Assembly: GCA_964634385.1 (NCBI GenBank)
Contig: CAZWIZ010000007.1
Span: forward strand, 13,511-77,510
Direction of reading: 5' to 3'
From: JAFGXW01 sp964634385
GTDB taxonomy: Bacteria; Bacillota_I; Bacilli_A; Izemoplasmatales; Izemoplasmataceae
Length of the DNA stretch: 64,000 nt
The notes below the pieces were generated by a model. The model had not been told where the DNA came from, made no database searches, and saw nothing but the letters and a program-made list of their open reading frames with translations. Position numbers and translations under genes: made by a program. Position 1 is the first letter of the stretch. Each line of letters starts with the position of its first letter. This document shows positions 53,603 through 61,749 of this stretch, piece after piece.

Positions 53603-54895
53603 GTGAGTTTAAAAACGAAAAAAGATTTAAGAAATCTTTTTATATACCAAGTATATAATAGAAATCATAATCAAAGTGGAACTTTCAATGAGTTTGAAAA
53701 AGATCTTGATAGAATTAAAAAATTAGGTGTAGATATGATATATTTACTCCCGATTCACAAGATTGGTCAAAAACGTAAAAAAGGAAATCTAGGTTGTCCT
53801 TACTCAATTCAAGATTATCGTAGTATTAATCCAGAATATGGGACAATAAATGATTTTAAAAATTTGATAAACGAAATTCATAAAAGAGGAATGAAAATAA
53901 TGATTGATATTGTATATAATCATACATCTCACGACTCTGTCTTAATAGAAAATCATCCAGAGTATTTTGTTCATAATGAAAAAGGTGAATTTGCTAATAG
54001 GGTAGGAGATTGGACAGATATTGCTGATCTTGATTACACAAGTGACATTAGTCTTTGGCGGTATCTAATCGATTCTTTGCTTTACTGGGTAAAAATTGGT
54101 GTTGATGGCTTTAGATGGGATGTTGCTAGTCTTTTACCTAGAGAATTTTTAGAACAAGCTGAAGAAAGTGTTCATGAGGTGAATCCTAACATATTATTTT
54201 TAAGTGAATCAGTTCACGGTGGATTTGTAAGCTACTTACGAAACTTAGGTTATAATGCACTAAGTGAATCAGAAATATATCAAATATTTGATATGGCCTA
54301 TGATTATGATACTCATCCATATTTTGAGGGATATCTCAAAGGAAAACTCCCTTTAAAACGATACTTAGAAGAACTACAAAAACAAGAGGAAATTTATCCT
54401 GATAATTATGTTAAAATGCGAAATTTAGAAAATCATGATTTTGGTAGATTTGCACCTATGGTCAAAAATGATTATTCAAAGATTTTAAATTGGACTTCTT
54501 TAATGTTCTTTAGCAAAGGAGCAACTATGATGTATGCAGGACAAGAGTATTGTGATAAAAATTTACCTAGTTTATTTGATATTGATAAGGTGAATTGGGA
54601 TGGAAAAAACATTTCTAATATTGTAAGTAAACTTTCACAAGTTACAAAAGATAAAACTTTCAGTTATGGTAATTATAAAATCTTCATAACTGATAAAGAT
54701 ATATATTATGGTGAATATAAGTATGAAAATAAACATATTGTAGGTATTTTTAATTTAGGAAGTGAATTTGGAGAAATTGAAGTAAATATTGAAGATGGAA
54801 TATATTATAATATTATTGATAATACTAACATTGTTGTTTCTAACAAGAAAATACAATTAAATAATACTCCATTATTATTTTGGGTAAAAAAATAA
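53603..54895 (+). CDS. GH13 alpha-amylase family glycoside hydrolase
   Basis: This 430-aa cytosolic enzyme has the four GH13 regions: DIVYNH, GFRWDVAS (nucleophile Asp173), LSESV (acid/base Glu202) and NLENHD (Asp279). Without signal peptide it should act on imported oligosaccharides. It is shorter than oligo-1,6-glucosidases (about 550 aa), with a reduced domain B. GTG 53603 follows GGAG; transcription likely starts from the extended -10 TGTTATAAT (53572-53580). Divergent LacI suggests sugar-dependent control. No sugar transporter is adjacent. The stop overlaps the next ATG by one base. Confidence 0.87.
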   Translation: MSLKTKKDLRNLFIYQVYNRNHNQSGTFNEFEKDLDRIKKLGVDMIYLLPIHKIGQKRKKGNLGCPYSIQDYRSINPEYGTINDFKNLINEIHKRGMKIMIDIVYNHTSHDSVLIENHPEYFVHNEKGEFANRVGDWTDIADLDYTSDISLWRYLIDSLLYWVKIGVDGFRWDVASLLPREFLEQAEESVHEVNPNILFLSESVHGGFVSYLRNLGYNALSESEIYQIFDMAYDYDTHPYFEGYLKGKLPLKRYLEELQKQEEIYPDNYVKMRNLENHDFGRFAPMVKNDYSKILNWTSLMFFSKGATMMYAGQEYCDKNLPSLFDIDKVNWDGKNISNIVSKLSQVTKDKTFSYGNYKIFITDKDIYYGEYKYENKHIVGIFNLGSEFGEIEVNIEDGIYYNIIDNTNIVVSNKKIQLNNTPLLFWVKK

Positions 54896-55656
54896 TGAAA
54901 AAACTAATTATCCTTTTGTCTGTTATATTGATCATGACTCTTACCGCTTGTTCTTCTAAAGTTGAACCTGAGTTAGATTATTCATCATTTGAAGGACATA
55001 TAATTACTTCTTATAATGACGCTGTTTTACAAAATGAAAACAAATATATTGTTTATTACTATAGTGCTTTTTGTTCGCATTGTGTGGAAGTTAAAGGTGA
55101 CATTTTAAATTTCTTCAAAACTTTTGATTCTTTACCATTCTATTTTTTTAATATATCAGATGCATCTGATAGTTCTTTATTAGAAGAGTTTGTTGGAACA
55201 CCTACTCTTTTTGTAATGTCTGATGATACTGTAGTTGAGTCATATATTGGAAGTAATAATATTGTTACTTTTATTGCTAAATACCAAAATATTGAATTAG
55301 ATTATGATTCATTTTTAGATTTACAATTAACAACTTACCAAGAAGCATTAGACATTCAAAATGAAACATATATCATATATTATTATATAGAATCAAATCC
55401 TTACTGTATTCAAGTAAAAGATGCTGTATTAGAATGGTCATATACTAAGAGTGTTGGTGATATTTATTTAATGAATGGAGAGAATGTCATAAATCCTAAT
55501 GACATTCCTGATGAATTATCAATACTTTCTTCTGCGACTCCTATTATTCTCGTAATGAGTAATGGTGAATTTACAGGTGAATATTATTCAGGTAGTAAAG
55601 AAGTATTACAATATATTTCAACTATTGGAGAAGGTAAAATTATAAATTTAGATTAA
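54895..55656 (+). CDS. Lipoprotein with two thioredoxin-like repeats
   Basis: This 253-aa protein has a lipoprotein signal ending LTAC (Cys19) and two homologous thioredoxin-like units. Unit 1 (about 28-130) has YIVYYYSAFCSHC with the redox pair Cys60 and Cys63; unit 2 (about 135-245) has YIIYYYIESNPYC, where the first Cys is replaced. Only unit 1 should be redox active. It would sit on the outer face of the membrane and act on extracytoplasmic thiols. The ATG overlaps the GH13 stop (TAATG) and has no separate ribosome binding site, so it depends on coupling. The second half shows an internal duplication. Confidence 0.75.
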   Translation: MKKLIILLSVILIMTLTACSSKVEPELDYSSFEGHIITSYNDAVLQNENKYIVYYYSAFCSHCVEVKGDILNFFKTFDSLPFYFFNISDASDSSLLEEFVGTPTLFVMSDDTVVESYIGSNNIVTFIAKYQNIELDYDSFLDLQLTTYQEALDIQNETYIIYYYIESNPYCIQVKDAVLEWSYTKSVGDIYLMNGENVINPNDIPDELSILSSATPIILVMSNGEFTGEYYSGSKEVLQYISTIGEGKIINLD

Positions 55657-55675
55657 TAAAAAAACAGGTGGTAAA

Positions 55676-56971
55676 ATGAAAGAAACAGTAACAGTAATTG
55701 GGGCTGGATTAGCCGGTAGTGAAGCTAGTTATCAACTTGCTAAAAGAGGGTTTAAAGTAAAACTATATGAAATGAGACCAAAGAAATTAACACCTGCTCA
55801 TAAAACAGGTCTTTTTGCGGAATTAGTATGTTCTAACAGTTTAAGAGCCGCAGGATTAGAAAATGCTGTTGGGCTATTAAAAGAGGAAATGAGAATGTTA
55901 GATTCTCTTATTATCAGATGTGCTGATGCTACTAAAGTACCCGCAGGAGGAGCTCTTGCGGTAGATCGAAATTTATTTAGTGGACTTGTTACTAAAGAAA
56001 TAAGAAATAATCCATTAATTGAAGTAATTGAAGAAGAAATAACTTCTTTACCAAAAGGCCCATTAATTATTGCTACAGGACCACTTACAAGTGATGCTCT
56101 TTCAATAAAAATTAAAGAGCTTATTAATGAAGAATATTTATATTTTTATGATGCAGCTGCCCCTATTATTGAACTAGATTCTATTAATATGGATATATGT
56201 TATAAAAAAAGTAGATATGATAAAGGTGATGCTGATTATATTAATTGTCCTATGAATAAAAAGGAATTTGATAATTGGTATAAAGAATTAATAAATGCAA
56301 AAACAACAAAAGTGAAAAACTTTGAATTAAAAGTTTTTGAAGGTTGTATGCCTTTTGAAGAAATTGCTCGTAGAGGATATCAAACATTACTTTTTGGTCC
56401 AATGAAACCAGTAGGATTAATGACTCCGGATGGTATCAAACCTTACGCTGTGGTTCAACTTAGACAAGATAATAAAGAAGGAACGTTATTTAATATTGTA
56501 GGGTTTCAAACACATTTAACATTTGGTGAACAAAAGAGGATTATTCAGTTAATCCCAGGTCTTGAAAAAGCAAGTATAGTAAGATACGGAGTAATGCATC
56601 GAAATACCTTTATTAATAGTCCAACATTATTAACTAGAAATTATCAATTAAGAGGAAATGATAATTTATATTTTGCTGGACAAATTACTGGAGTTGAAGG
56701 ATACGTTGAAAGTACTGGTAGTGGGTTATTATCTTCTATTAGTTTAGCGAGAAAATTAGAAGGAAAAGAAGAAATAATTTTTCCGGAAACAACTATTATA
56801 GGTAGTGAATCATTTTACATATCACATTCAAGTATTTCTAAATTTCAGCCAATGAACGCTAATTATGGTATTATTCAAAAATTAGATTATAAACATAGTA
56901 AAAAAGATCGTAAAAGATTATATAAAGAAAGATCATTAAGTGCTTTAGAAGAAATCATAAAAAAACTGTAG
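55676..56971 (+). CDS. trmFO: Methylenetetrahydrofolate-tRNA (uracil-5-)-methyltransferase
   Basis: This 431-aa flavoprotein makes m5U54 in tRNA using methylenetetrahydrofolate. The FAD-binding GAGLAGSEASYQLAKRG opens the protein, followed by AHKTGLFAELVCSNSLRA, FEGCMPFEEIARRG, PVGLMTPDG and FAGQITGVEGYVES. AGGTGG precedes the ATG. It is followed 15 bases later by xerC, as in Bacillus (gid-codV). The hut pathway upstream in the window feeds the same folate pool, although no direct link is implied. Confidence 0.95.
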   Translation: MKETVTVIGAGLAGSEASYQLAKRGFKVKLYEMRPKKLTPAHKTGLFAELVCSNSLRAAGLENAVGLLKEEMRMLDSLIIRCADATKVPAGGALAVDRNLFSGLVTKEIRNNPLIEVIEEEITSLPKGPLIIATGPLTSDALSIKIKELINEEYLYFYDAAAPIIELDSINMDICYKKSRYDKGDADYINCPMNKKEFDNWYKELINAKTTKVKNFELKVFEGCMPFEEIARRGYQTLLFGPMKPVGLMTPDGIKPYAVVQLRQDNKEGTLFNIVGFQTHLTFGEQKRIIQLIPGLEKASIVRYGVMHRNTFINSPTLLTRNYQLRGNDNLYFAGQITGVEGYVESTGSGLLSSISLARKLEGKEEIIFPETTIIGSESFYISHSSISKFQPMNANYGIIQKLDYKHSKKDRKRLYKERSLSALEEIIKKL

Positions 56972-56986
56972 TTAGGAGGAATTCAC

Positions 56987-57898
56987 TTGAATAATCAACA
57001 AATAATTATCTTATTTAAAGATTATCTTGGTATTGAACGTAGATACAGTGAAAACACTGTCATATCATACACAGATGATATTTATTCACTTGTGAATTTT
57101 TTAGATAATGAACAGTTTGGTGATTTATTAACTGTATCTTCTAGAATAGCGAGATTTTATACAGCGACACTCCATGAAAATTACAAACCAAAATCAATTT
57201 CACGAAAAATATCAAGTTTAAGAAGTTTTTATAGTTTTTTAAATCGAGAAGAATTAGTTAAGGAGAATCCTTTTTTGGATGTTGAATTACCTAAAAAAGA
57301 AAAAAAATTACCACAATTTATTTATCCCGAAGAAATAGAGTCATTGTTTAAGTCTATTGATACAACTTCTTCTTTAGGGAAAAGAGATAAACTAATTTTA
57401 GAAATACTATATGGTACAGGAGTTAGAGTTTCCGAGCTATGTTCTATAAAATTAAAAGATATTGATTTTTATCAAAATTTAATATTAATACATGGAAAAG
57501 GAAATAAAGATCGTTATATCCCAATATATAAAATATTATCTAAAAACTTAGAAGATTATATTTTAACAACTAGAAATAATTTTCTTAAAAGAGCGATAGA
57601 TAAGGATAATGATACTTTATTACTTAATTTTAAAGGTACTTCTTTAACACAAAGAGGTGTTAGATATATTATTAAAAGAATTATTGATAATTCTACAGAA
57701 ACGTTTAACTTAAGTCCTCATAAATTAAGACATACATTCGCAACTCACTTATTAAACAATGGTGCTGATTTAAGAAGTGTCCAAGAACTTCTTGGACACG
57801 TTCATTTATCAAGTACGCAAATCTATACTCAAGTTTCAAAAGAAAAATTAAAAGAATCTTATATGAATGCTCATCCTAGAGCTAGGAGAAAAAAATGA
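56987..57898 (+). CDS. xerC: Tyrosine recombinase XerC
   Basis: This 303-aa recombinase has an N-terminal SAM-like DNA-binding domain and a catalytic domain with Arg147, Lys171, His245, Arg248, His271 and the nucleophile Tyr280. XerC acts with XerD at dif to resolve chromosome dimers. It starts with TTG after TAGGAGGA. Its position beside trmFO marks it as the housekeeping enzyme and not part of a mobile element. The usual hslV-hslU-codY partners are replaced by a membrane protein gene overlapping by 4 bases. Confidence 0.88.
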   Translation: MNNQQIIILFKDYLGIERRYSENTVISYTDDIYSLVNFLDNEQFGDLLTVSSRIARFYTATLHENYKPKSISRKISSLRSFYSFLNREELVKENPFLDVELPKKEKKLPQFIYPEEIESLFKSIDTTSSLGKRDKLILEILYGTGVRVSELCSIKLKDIDFYQNLILIHGKGNKDRYIPIYKILSKNLEDYILTTRNNFLKRAIDKDNDTLLLNFKGTSLTQRGVRYIIKRIIDNSTETFNLSPHKLRHTFATHLLNNGADLRSVQELLGHVHLSSTQIYTQVSKEKLKESYMNAHPRARRKK

Positions 57899-58383
57899 AA
57901 AATAGTAATATTAAAATAATAATTCTTTTTGGAATTGTTATCCTTATCTATTTATATTTTAATTTCTTAACAAATAAAATTATAGATGTTAATCCTAATA
58001 TTATAATATTTGATATGAAATTATTTTATAGTCCAACCTTATTTTATAGTAATTTATCGCTATATGATGCAAGTATAAAATATTATTTAATTATATTTAG
58101 AGTAGTAGATATGTTTTTCCCTTTTGCATACTCAATATTGTTAATTCAATTATTATATAAGGTTAAATCAAAAATATACATAATTCCTATTATTGCTTTA
58201 TTCAGCGATTTGGTTGAAAATGGATTATTAGCTTATAAAATGTTTGTTAATCAAGCATATAATGAAATAATTATCTATTTCTTAAACGCAGTAACACTAC
58301 TTAAATTTATTGCAATTTTTATTTCAATAATTTTAATAATTATCTTAGTAATTAAAGAAAAAAGACTTACTTATGAAAAATAG
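57895..58383 (+). CDS. Hypothetical membrane protein
   Basis: This 162-aa protein has four predicted hydrophobic segments (about 7-24, 64-85, 92-113 and 128-153). I recognise no family. Its start overlaps the xerC stop by 4 bases, so it is made from the same transcript. A hairpin terminator follows after about 90 bases. Confidence 0.65.
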   Translation: MKNSNIKIIILFGIVILIYLYFNFLTNKIIDVNPNIIIFDMKLFYSPTLFYSNLSLYDASIKYYLIIFRVVDMFFPFAYSILLIQLLYKVKSKIYIIPIIALFSDLVENGLLAYKMFVNQAYNEIIIYFLNAVTLLKFIAIFISIILIIILVIKEKRLTYEK

Positions 58384-58473
58384 ATTTGAAGTATTAAATA
58401 AAATATTATATTAATATCTTAAATTTGTTTTAAAGAAAAAACAGTTAAAGATATTTTTAAACTAGATATATTT

Positions 58474-58500
58474 GAAAAAGGCGAACTCGCCTTTTTCTTT
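58474..58500 (+). terminator. Terminator after trmFO-xerC operon
   Basis: GAAAAAGGCGA (58474-58484) pairs with TCGCCTTTTTC (58487-58497) around AC, followed by TTT. An extended -10 TGATATAAT at 58521-58529 then serves the next gene. Confidence 0.85.
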
Positions 58501-58565
58501 TGGAGTTTTACAAAATATAGTGATATAATAAATTAATAAGAAAATAATATAATTGAGGTGGAAAA

Positions 58566-59909
58566 ATGAGACTTACCAAGAAAATATTTTTAGATTTAGC
58601 TATTTATATGATTGGATTTGGGATTTTAATAGGTATTTTATTTCCTATTTTTGCCTACGCAATAGGAATTCCACAAAATTATGTAATTAACTATGTCTTC
58701 ATTACTGCATGTATATCCTGTGGAGCTGCGGTTGGTATATTAAATATTATAATAGTTCGTGTAATTGTTTTTAGAAGATTAGATATTTTATCTGAAAGAA
58801 TGCAATATATAAATAAAAATCTTTTTAATCAAAACGAATATAGTATCGATGAATATTTAGATAAATATACAATTGAAGTAAATAGTGATGATGTTATTGG
58901 TGAAACATCAAAATCATTTAACACTTTAGTTAAATCGTTTTTTAAGATCATAAAAAGTGAAGAATCTAATAAGAAATTCACTGAAATTTTTACTAAAGAA
59001 CTAGATTTAGAAAGATTAAGTGAAAAAGCAATTCATCATTTAATTGAATATACTAAAGCAAAAGCAGGAATGATATTGATTGATAAAGGTGGACGTATTG
59101 AAGTTTCATATAGTCATTTAATTAAAAATCCAAAAGGTATTGTAGAACTTGAAATAATTAATAAAGCTTTTAGTAAAAATAAAAGAACATTTTTTGAATT
59201 TCATAAAGAAATTAAAATTGAAGCTGGATTTATTGATTTTTCGCCTAGAACTATTTTAATTGAACCAGTTAGTTATAAAAACGAAGTTATAGCTTTAGTC
59301 CTTTTAGCTTCAACTAATTACTTTGAAAAAGACGTTTTAGAAAATATTAGTAATTACACTCACGGATTATCATTAGGATTTAATAACGCTATTATTCATG
59401 ATAGATTAGAACAATTATCTATTTTAGATCCTTTAACAAAAATTTATAATAGAAGATTTGGTAGGGAAAGACTTAAAGAAGAATTTAGTAGATCTGTTAG
59501 ATCAAACACTCCAATCGGACTACTTATGTTAGATTTAGATTTCTTTAAAAAGGTTAATGATACATATGGACATATTGTAGGAGATAAAGTATTAATTAAT
59601 TTTTCTAAAATAGTAAAAGAAAACCTTAGAAAAGAAGATACTTTAATTAGATATGGTGGAGAAGAGTTTTTAGCAGTATTACCTAATGTAACTATGCATG
59701 GATTAGCTACTGTTGGAGAAAAAATAAGAAGATTAATCGAAGAGAGTGTTGTAAGATATAAAAATCAGGAAATTAGAATTACTGTATCAGTAGGTGGAAC
59801 ATCATTCCCAGAATTTGATGCAGAATCTGTTGAAGAAATCATTAAAAATGCAGATAATAACCTATATAAGGCAAAAGAATTAGGTCGAAATAAAGTTGTT
59901 TGTAAATAG
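58566..59909 (+). CDS. Diguanylate cyclase with membrane anchor and GAF-like domain
   Basis: This 447-aa protein has two N-terminal membrane helices (about 11-30 and 45-68), a short linker, a GAF-like sensor (about 140-275) and a C-terminal GGDEF domain with the active site GGEEF at 364-368. The product-inhibition site RxxD is intact as RKED at 355-358, so it should be a feedback-inhibited c-di-GMP synthase. FFKKVNDTYGHIVGDKVL and NADNNLYKAKELGRNKV are standard motifs. No c-di-GMP effector or phosphodiesterase is nearby. AGGTGG precedes the ATG; rlmH follows after 32 bases. Confidence 0.9.
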   Translation: MRLTKKIFLDLAIYMIGFGILIGILFPIFAYAIGIPQNYVINYVFITACISCGAAVGILNIIIVRVIVFRRLDILSERMQYINKNLFNQNEYSIDEYLDKYTIEVNSDDVIGETSKSFNTLVKSFFKIIKSEESNKKFTEIFTKELDLERLSEKAIHHLIEYTKAKAGMILIDKGGRIEVSYSHLIKNPKGIVELEIINKAFSKNKRTFFEFHKEIKIEAGFIDFSPRTILIEPVSYKNEVIALVLLASTNYFEKDVLENISNYTHGLSLGFNNAIIHDRLEQLSILDPLTKIYNRRFGRERLKEEFSRSVRSNTPIGLLMLDLDFFKKVNDTYGHIVGDKVLINFSKIVKENLRKEDTLIRYGGEEFLAVLPNVTMHGLATVGEKIRRLIEESVVRYKNQEIRITVSVGGTSFPEFDAESVEEIIKNADNNLYKAKELGRNKVVCK

Positions 59910-59941
59910 CGCTTTTATCTTTTTGAAAAGGAGAAACTCTT

Positions 59942-60418
59942 ATGAAAATAACAATTATTTCAGTTGGTAAAATTAAAGAGAAATATCTTGTCGAAGGTAT
60001 TAAAGAATATTCTAAAAGATTATCTAAATATACTAAATTAGAAATAATTGAAGTTCCAGATGAACGTGCACCTGAAAATTTATCTAAAAAGGAAATGAAA
60101 ATTATTAAAGATAAAGAAGGTAAAAAAATAGAATCTAAAATTAAAAATTCTTATGTTATCGCATTAGATATTGATGGAATAACGTTTAGTAGTGAAGAAT
60201 TAGCTAATAAAATAGAAGATATTAAAACGTATAACTCATCTCATGTTACTTTTATTATTGGTGGGTCTTTAGGATTATCTTCATCTATTTTAAACAATGC
60301 TGATCTTAAAATGTCATTTAGTAAAATGACATTTCCGCATCAGTTAATGAGATTAATATTATTAGAACAAATTTATCGTTCATTTAGAATAAATAACAAT
60401 GAGCCGTATCACAAATAG
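59942..60418 (+). CDS. rlmH: 23S rRNA (pseudouridine(1915)-N3)-methyltransferase
   Basis: This 158-aa SPOUT enzyme methylates pseudouridine 1915 in helix 69 of 23S rRNA. It begins MKITIISVGKIKEKYL and has the SPOUT knot motifs YVIALDIDG and FIIGGSLGLSSSI, ending in SFRINNNEPYHK. The length is normal. The last codons and the sequence after the stop recur 3542 bases downstream, which marks this gene as an integration target. In Staphylococcus the same gene (orfX) is the SCC attachment site. AAAAGGAG precedes the ATG. Confidence 0.96.
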   Translation: MKITIISVGKIKEKYLVEGIKEYSKRLSKYTKLEIIEVPDERAPENLSKKEMKIIKDKEGKKIESKIKNSYVIALDIDGITFSSEELANKIEDIKTYNSSHVTFIIGGSLGLSSSILNNADLKMSFSKMTFPHQLMRLILLEQIYRSFRINNNEPYHK

Positions 60419-60452
60419 TTGCAACTATAGACATGCACTCTATAACAAAGCC
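60396..60452 (+). repeat. att-like repeat, left copy (3' end of rlmH)
   Basis: This 57-base segment covers the rlmH codons for NEPYHK, the stop and about 35 bases beyond. It aligns without gaps to 63938-63994 with 11 mismatches by eye. The core TATCACAAATAG corresponds to the SCC attB core of staphylococci (TATCATAAATGA). A perfect 14-bp palindrome ATAGTTGCAACTAT (60415-60428) spans the stop codon. Confidence 0.75.
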
Positions 60453-60470
60453 CTTTATGGGCTTTTTATT
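60447..60470 (+). terminator. Terminator after rlmH
   Basis: AAAGCCC (60447-60453) and GGGCTTT (60459-60465) form a 7-bp stem with loop TTTAT and a T-run. The left part of this hairpin lies inside the att-like repeat; the right copy at 63989-63995 shows the same AAAGCC beginning before the window ends. Confidence 0.85.
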
Positions 60471-60552
60471 TTTGAGTTGCGTATGTTCTATTCAACTGAA
60501 TGGTGCCTTTTTTTTCGTATTATGGTAAAATATATTGGAAGGGTGATGAGAT

Positions 60553-61311
60553 ATGACTAGGACAATAAAAATCGCGAAGAATGAAATAGAATTGAATGAT
60601 ATCTGCATTTTTGAATTAATTGAATATTATTCAAAGTTCTTAGATACTACATTGAGCCTTGGTAAAAACGAAGAAAATATGATTTCTTATAGTGACCTAA
60701 GAGGGCAATACGATGATGAGAATGGGCCAATGTACGATTTAGTTAATTTAAAACTTAAGGAATGTAATTACTACTCTGTTAATGAGGTGTTTAAATCAAA
60801 ACTAGGTAATTTACAGAGTATTGAAAGAAGCTTTAAAGTAAATAAAGACCAAATTAATGAGGTTATATTGTATATATCTTCTTCTCCGAGTAAGGACATT
60901 AAAGCTAGAAAATTATCTCTGGAGGATTATGAAACACATAAACGTTACATCCTGAAATTGAATCCGAATATTAACGAGAATAACTCATGCTTCGAGTATA
61001 CATTTGAATGCATAGAAAAAGGATTGTATTTTGCAATATTTGAAAATAGTGAAATTGTTTCATGTACATACTCACCAGGGCTTTTATTTAATGAAGAGAG
61101 AATAGTAGAAATGGGAATAGATACGTTGGAATCCCATAGAAAAAACGGGTATGCTTATGATTGTTCAATTGCTATGATAAATGATCTGTTAAGTAGTGGA
61201 AGAATTCCAATGATTGTAATAAAAAGAAGCAATTACAAGTCTATTAATCTCGCCAAGAAAGTTGGTTTCAAAATTTTCGGAGAAATTGATAAAATCCGAA
61301 CTTATGAATAA
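60553..61311 (+). CDS. GNAT family acetyltransferase
   Basis: This 252-aa protein has a C-terminal GNAT domain (about 115-252) with a conserved acetyl-CoA loop region EMGIDTLESHRKNGYAYDCSIAMI and YKSINLAKKVGFKIFGE. The N-terminal part (about 1-110) is helical and not recognised. GAAGGGTGA precedes the ATG. It is the first cargo gene of the rlmH-linked segment, so a resistance or defence role is conceivable; the substrate is unknown. Confidence 0.75.
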   Translation: MTRTIKIAKNEIELNDICIFELIEYYSKFLDTTLSLGKNEENMISYSDLRGQYDDENGPMYDLVNLKLKECNYYSVNEVFKSKLGNLQSIERSFKVNKDQINEVILYISSSPSKDIKARKLSLEDYETHKRYILKLNPNINENNSCFEYTFECIEKGLYFAIFENSEIVSCTYSPGLLFNEERIVEMGIDTLESHRKNGYAYDCSIAMINDLLSSGRIPMIVIKRSNYKSINLAKKVGFKIFGEIDKIRTYE

Positions 61312-61412
61312 ATTTCCAATAAAAATAAAAGAACACCTTAAATAGAATTAAGGATTTTTTGAACATTTCATTTATACTTGATTATTGAAAAAGTAAGGAG
61401 ACTGTGTATATT

Positions 61413-61730
61413 ATGTAAATAGTTATTGATGATAAGGGTGTATGGTATCATGGGACGAATAAAACATTCGATACTTTAGTTCAAGGAAGTACTATTACTC
61501 AATGGAGAGATATGGCAGTTGCTTTTGCTAGTCAACCTACGAAACTTTGGTACAAAGACAATGGTAAAATCGGACATAATGGAACAAATAGTGGATACTT
61601 ATATGCTATAGATGAACCAATCAAAGTTGGAGAAGATATCTTTCAGCATCCCAAAACGACCATGGATATAAATGTAGAGTTTCTAACAAAGAGGGACCTG
61701 AAAGTACGATTAATTAATAAATTAGAATAG
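61413..61730 (+). pseudogene. ADP-ribosyltransferase-like gene with stop at codon 2
   Basis: The frame 61419-61730 encodes about 103 residues with WYHGTNKTFDTL, GSTITQWRDMAVAFAS, GYLYAIDEPIKV and HPKTTMDINVEFLT, a layout resembling Arr-like ADP-ribosyltransferases (HGT near the N-terminus). The only ATG with a nearby ribosome binding site (AAGGAG at 61395-61400) is at 61413, but the next codon is TAA. One C-to-T change (CAA to TAA) would explain it. The next in-frame ATG is at 61512, inside the domain and after the HGT motif. It could instead start at an ATA or ATT codon. Confidence 0.5.
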
Positions 61731-61749
61731 ATGTGAGGTGACGGAACTG

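Noticed and set aside
56987..57898. XerC as the recombinase of the rlmH-linked island
   Set aside because: It sits in the conserved trmFO-xerC context 2.5 kb away on the other side of rlmH, with housekeeping length and motifs.
1..60418. Mollicutes code with TGA read as tryptophan
   Set aside because: TGA serves as stop at normal gene ends (for example 11342-11344 and the pyruvate kinase stop) and Trp positions in conserved motifs are TGG.
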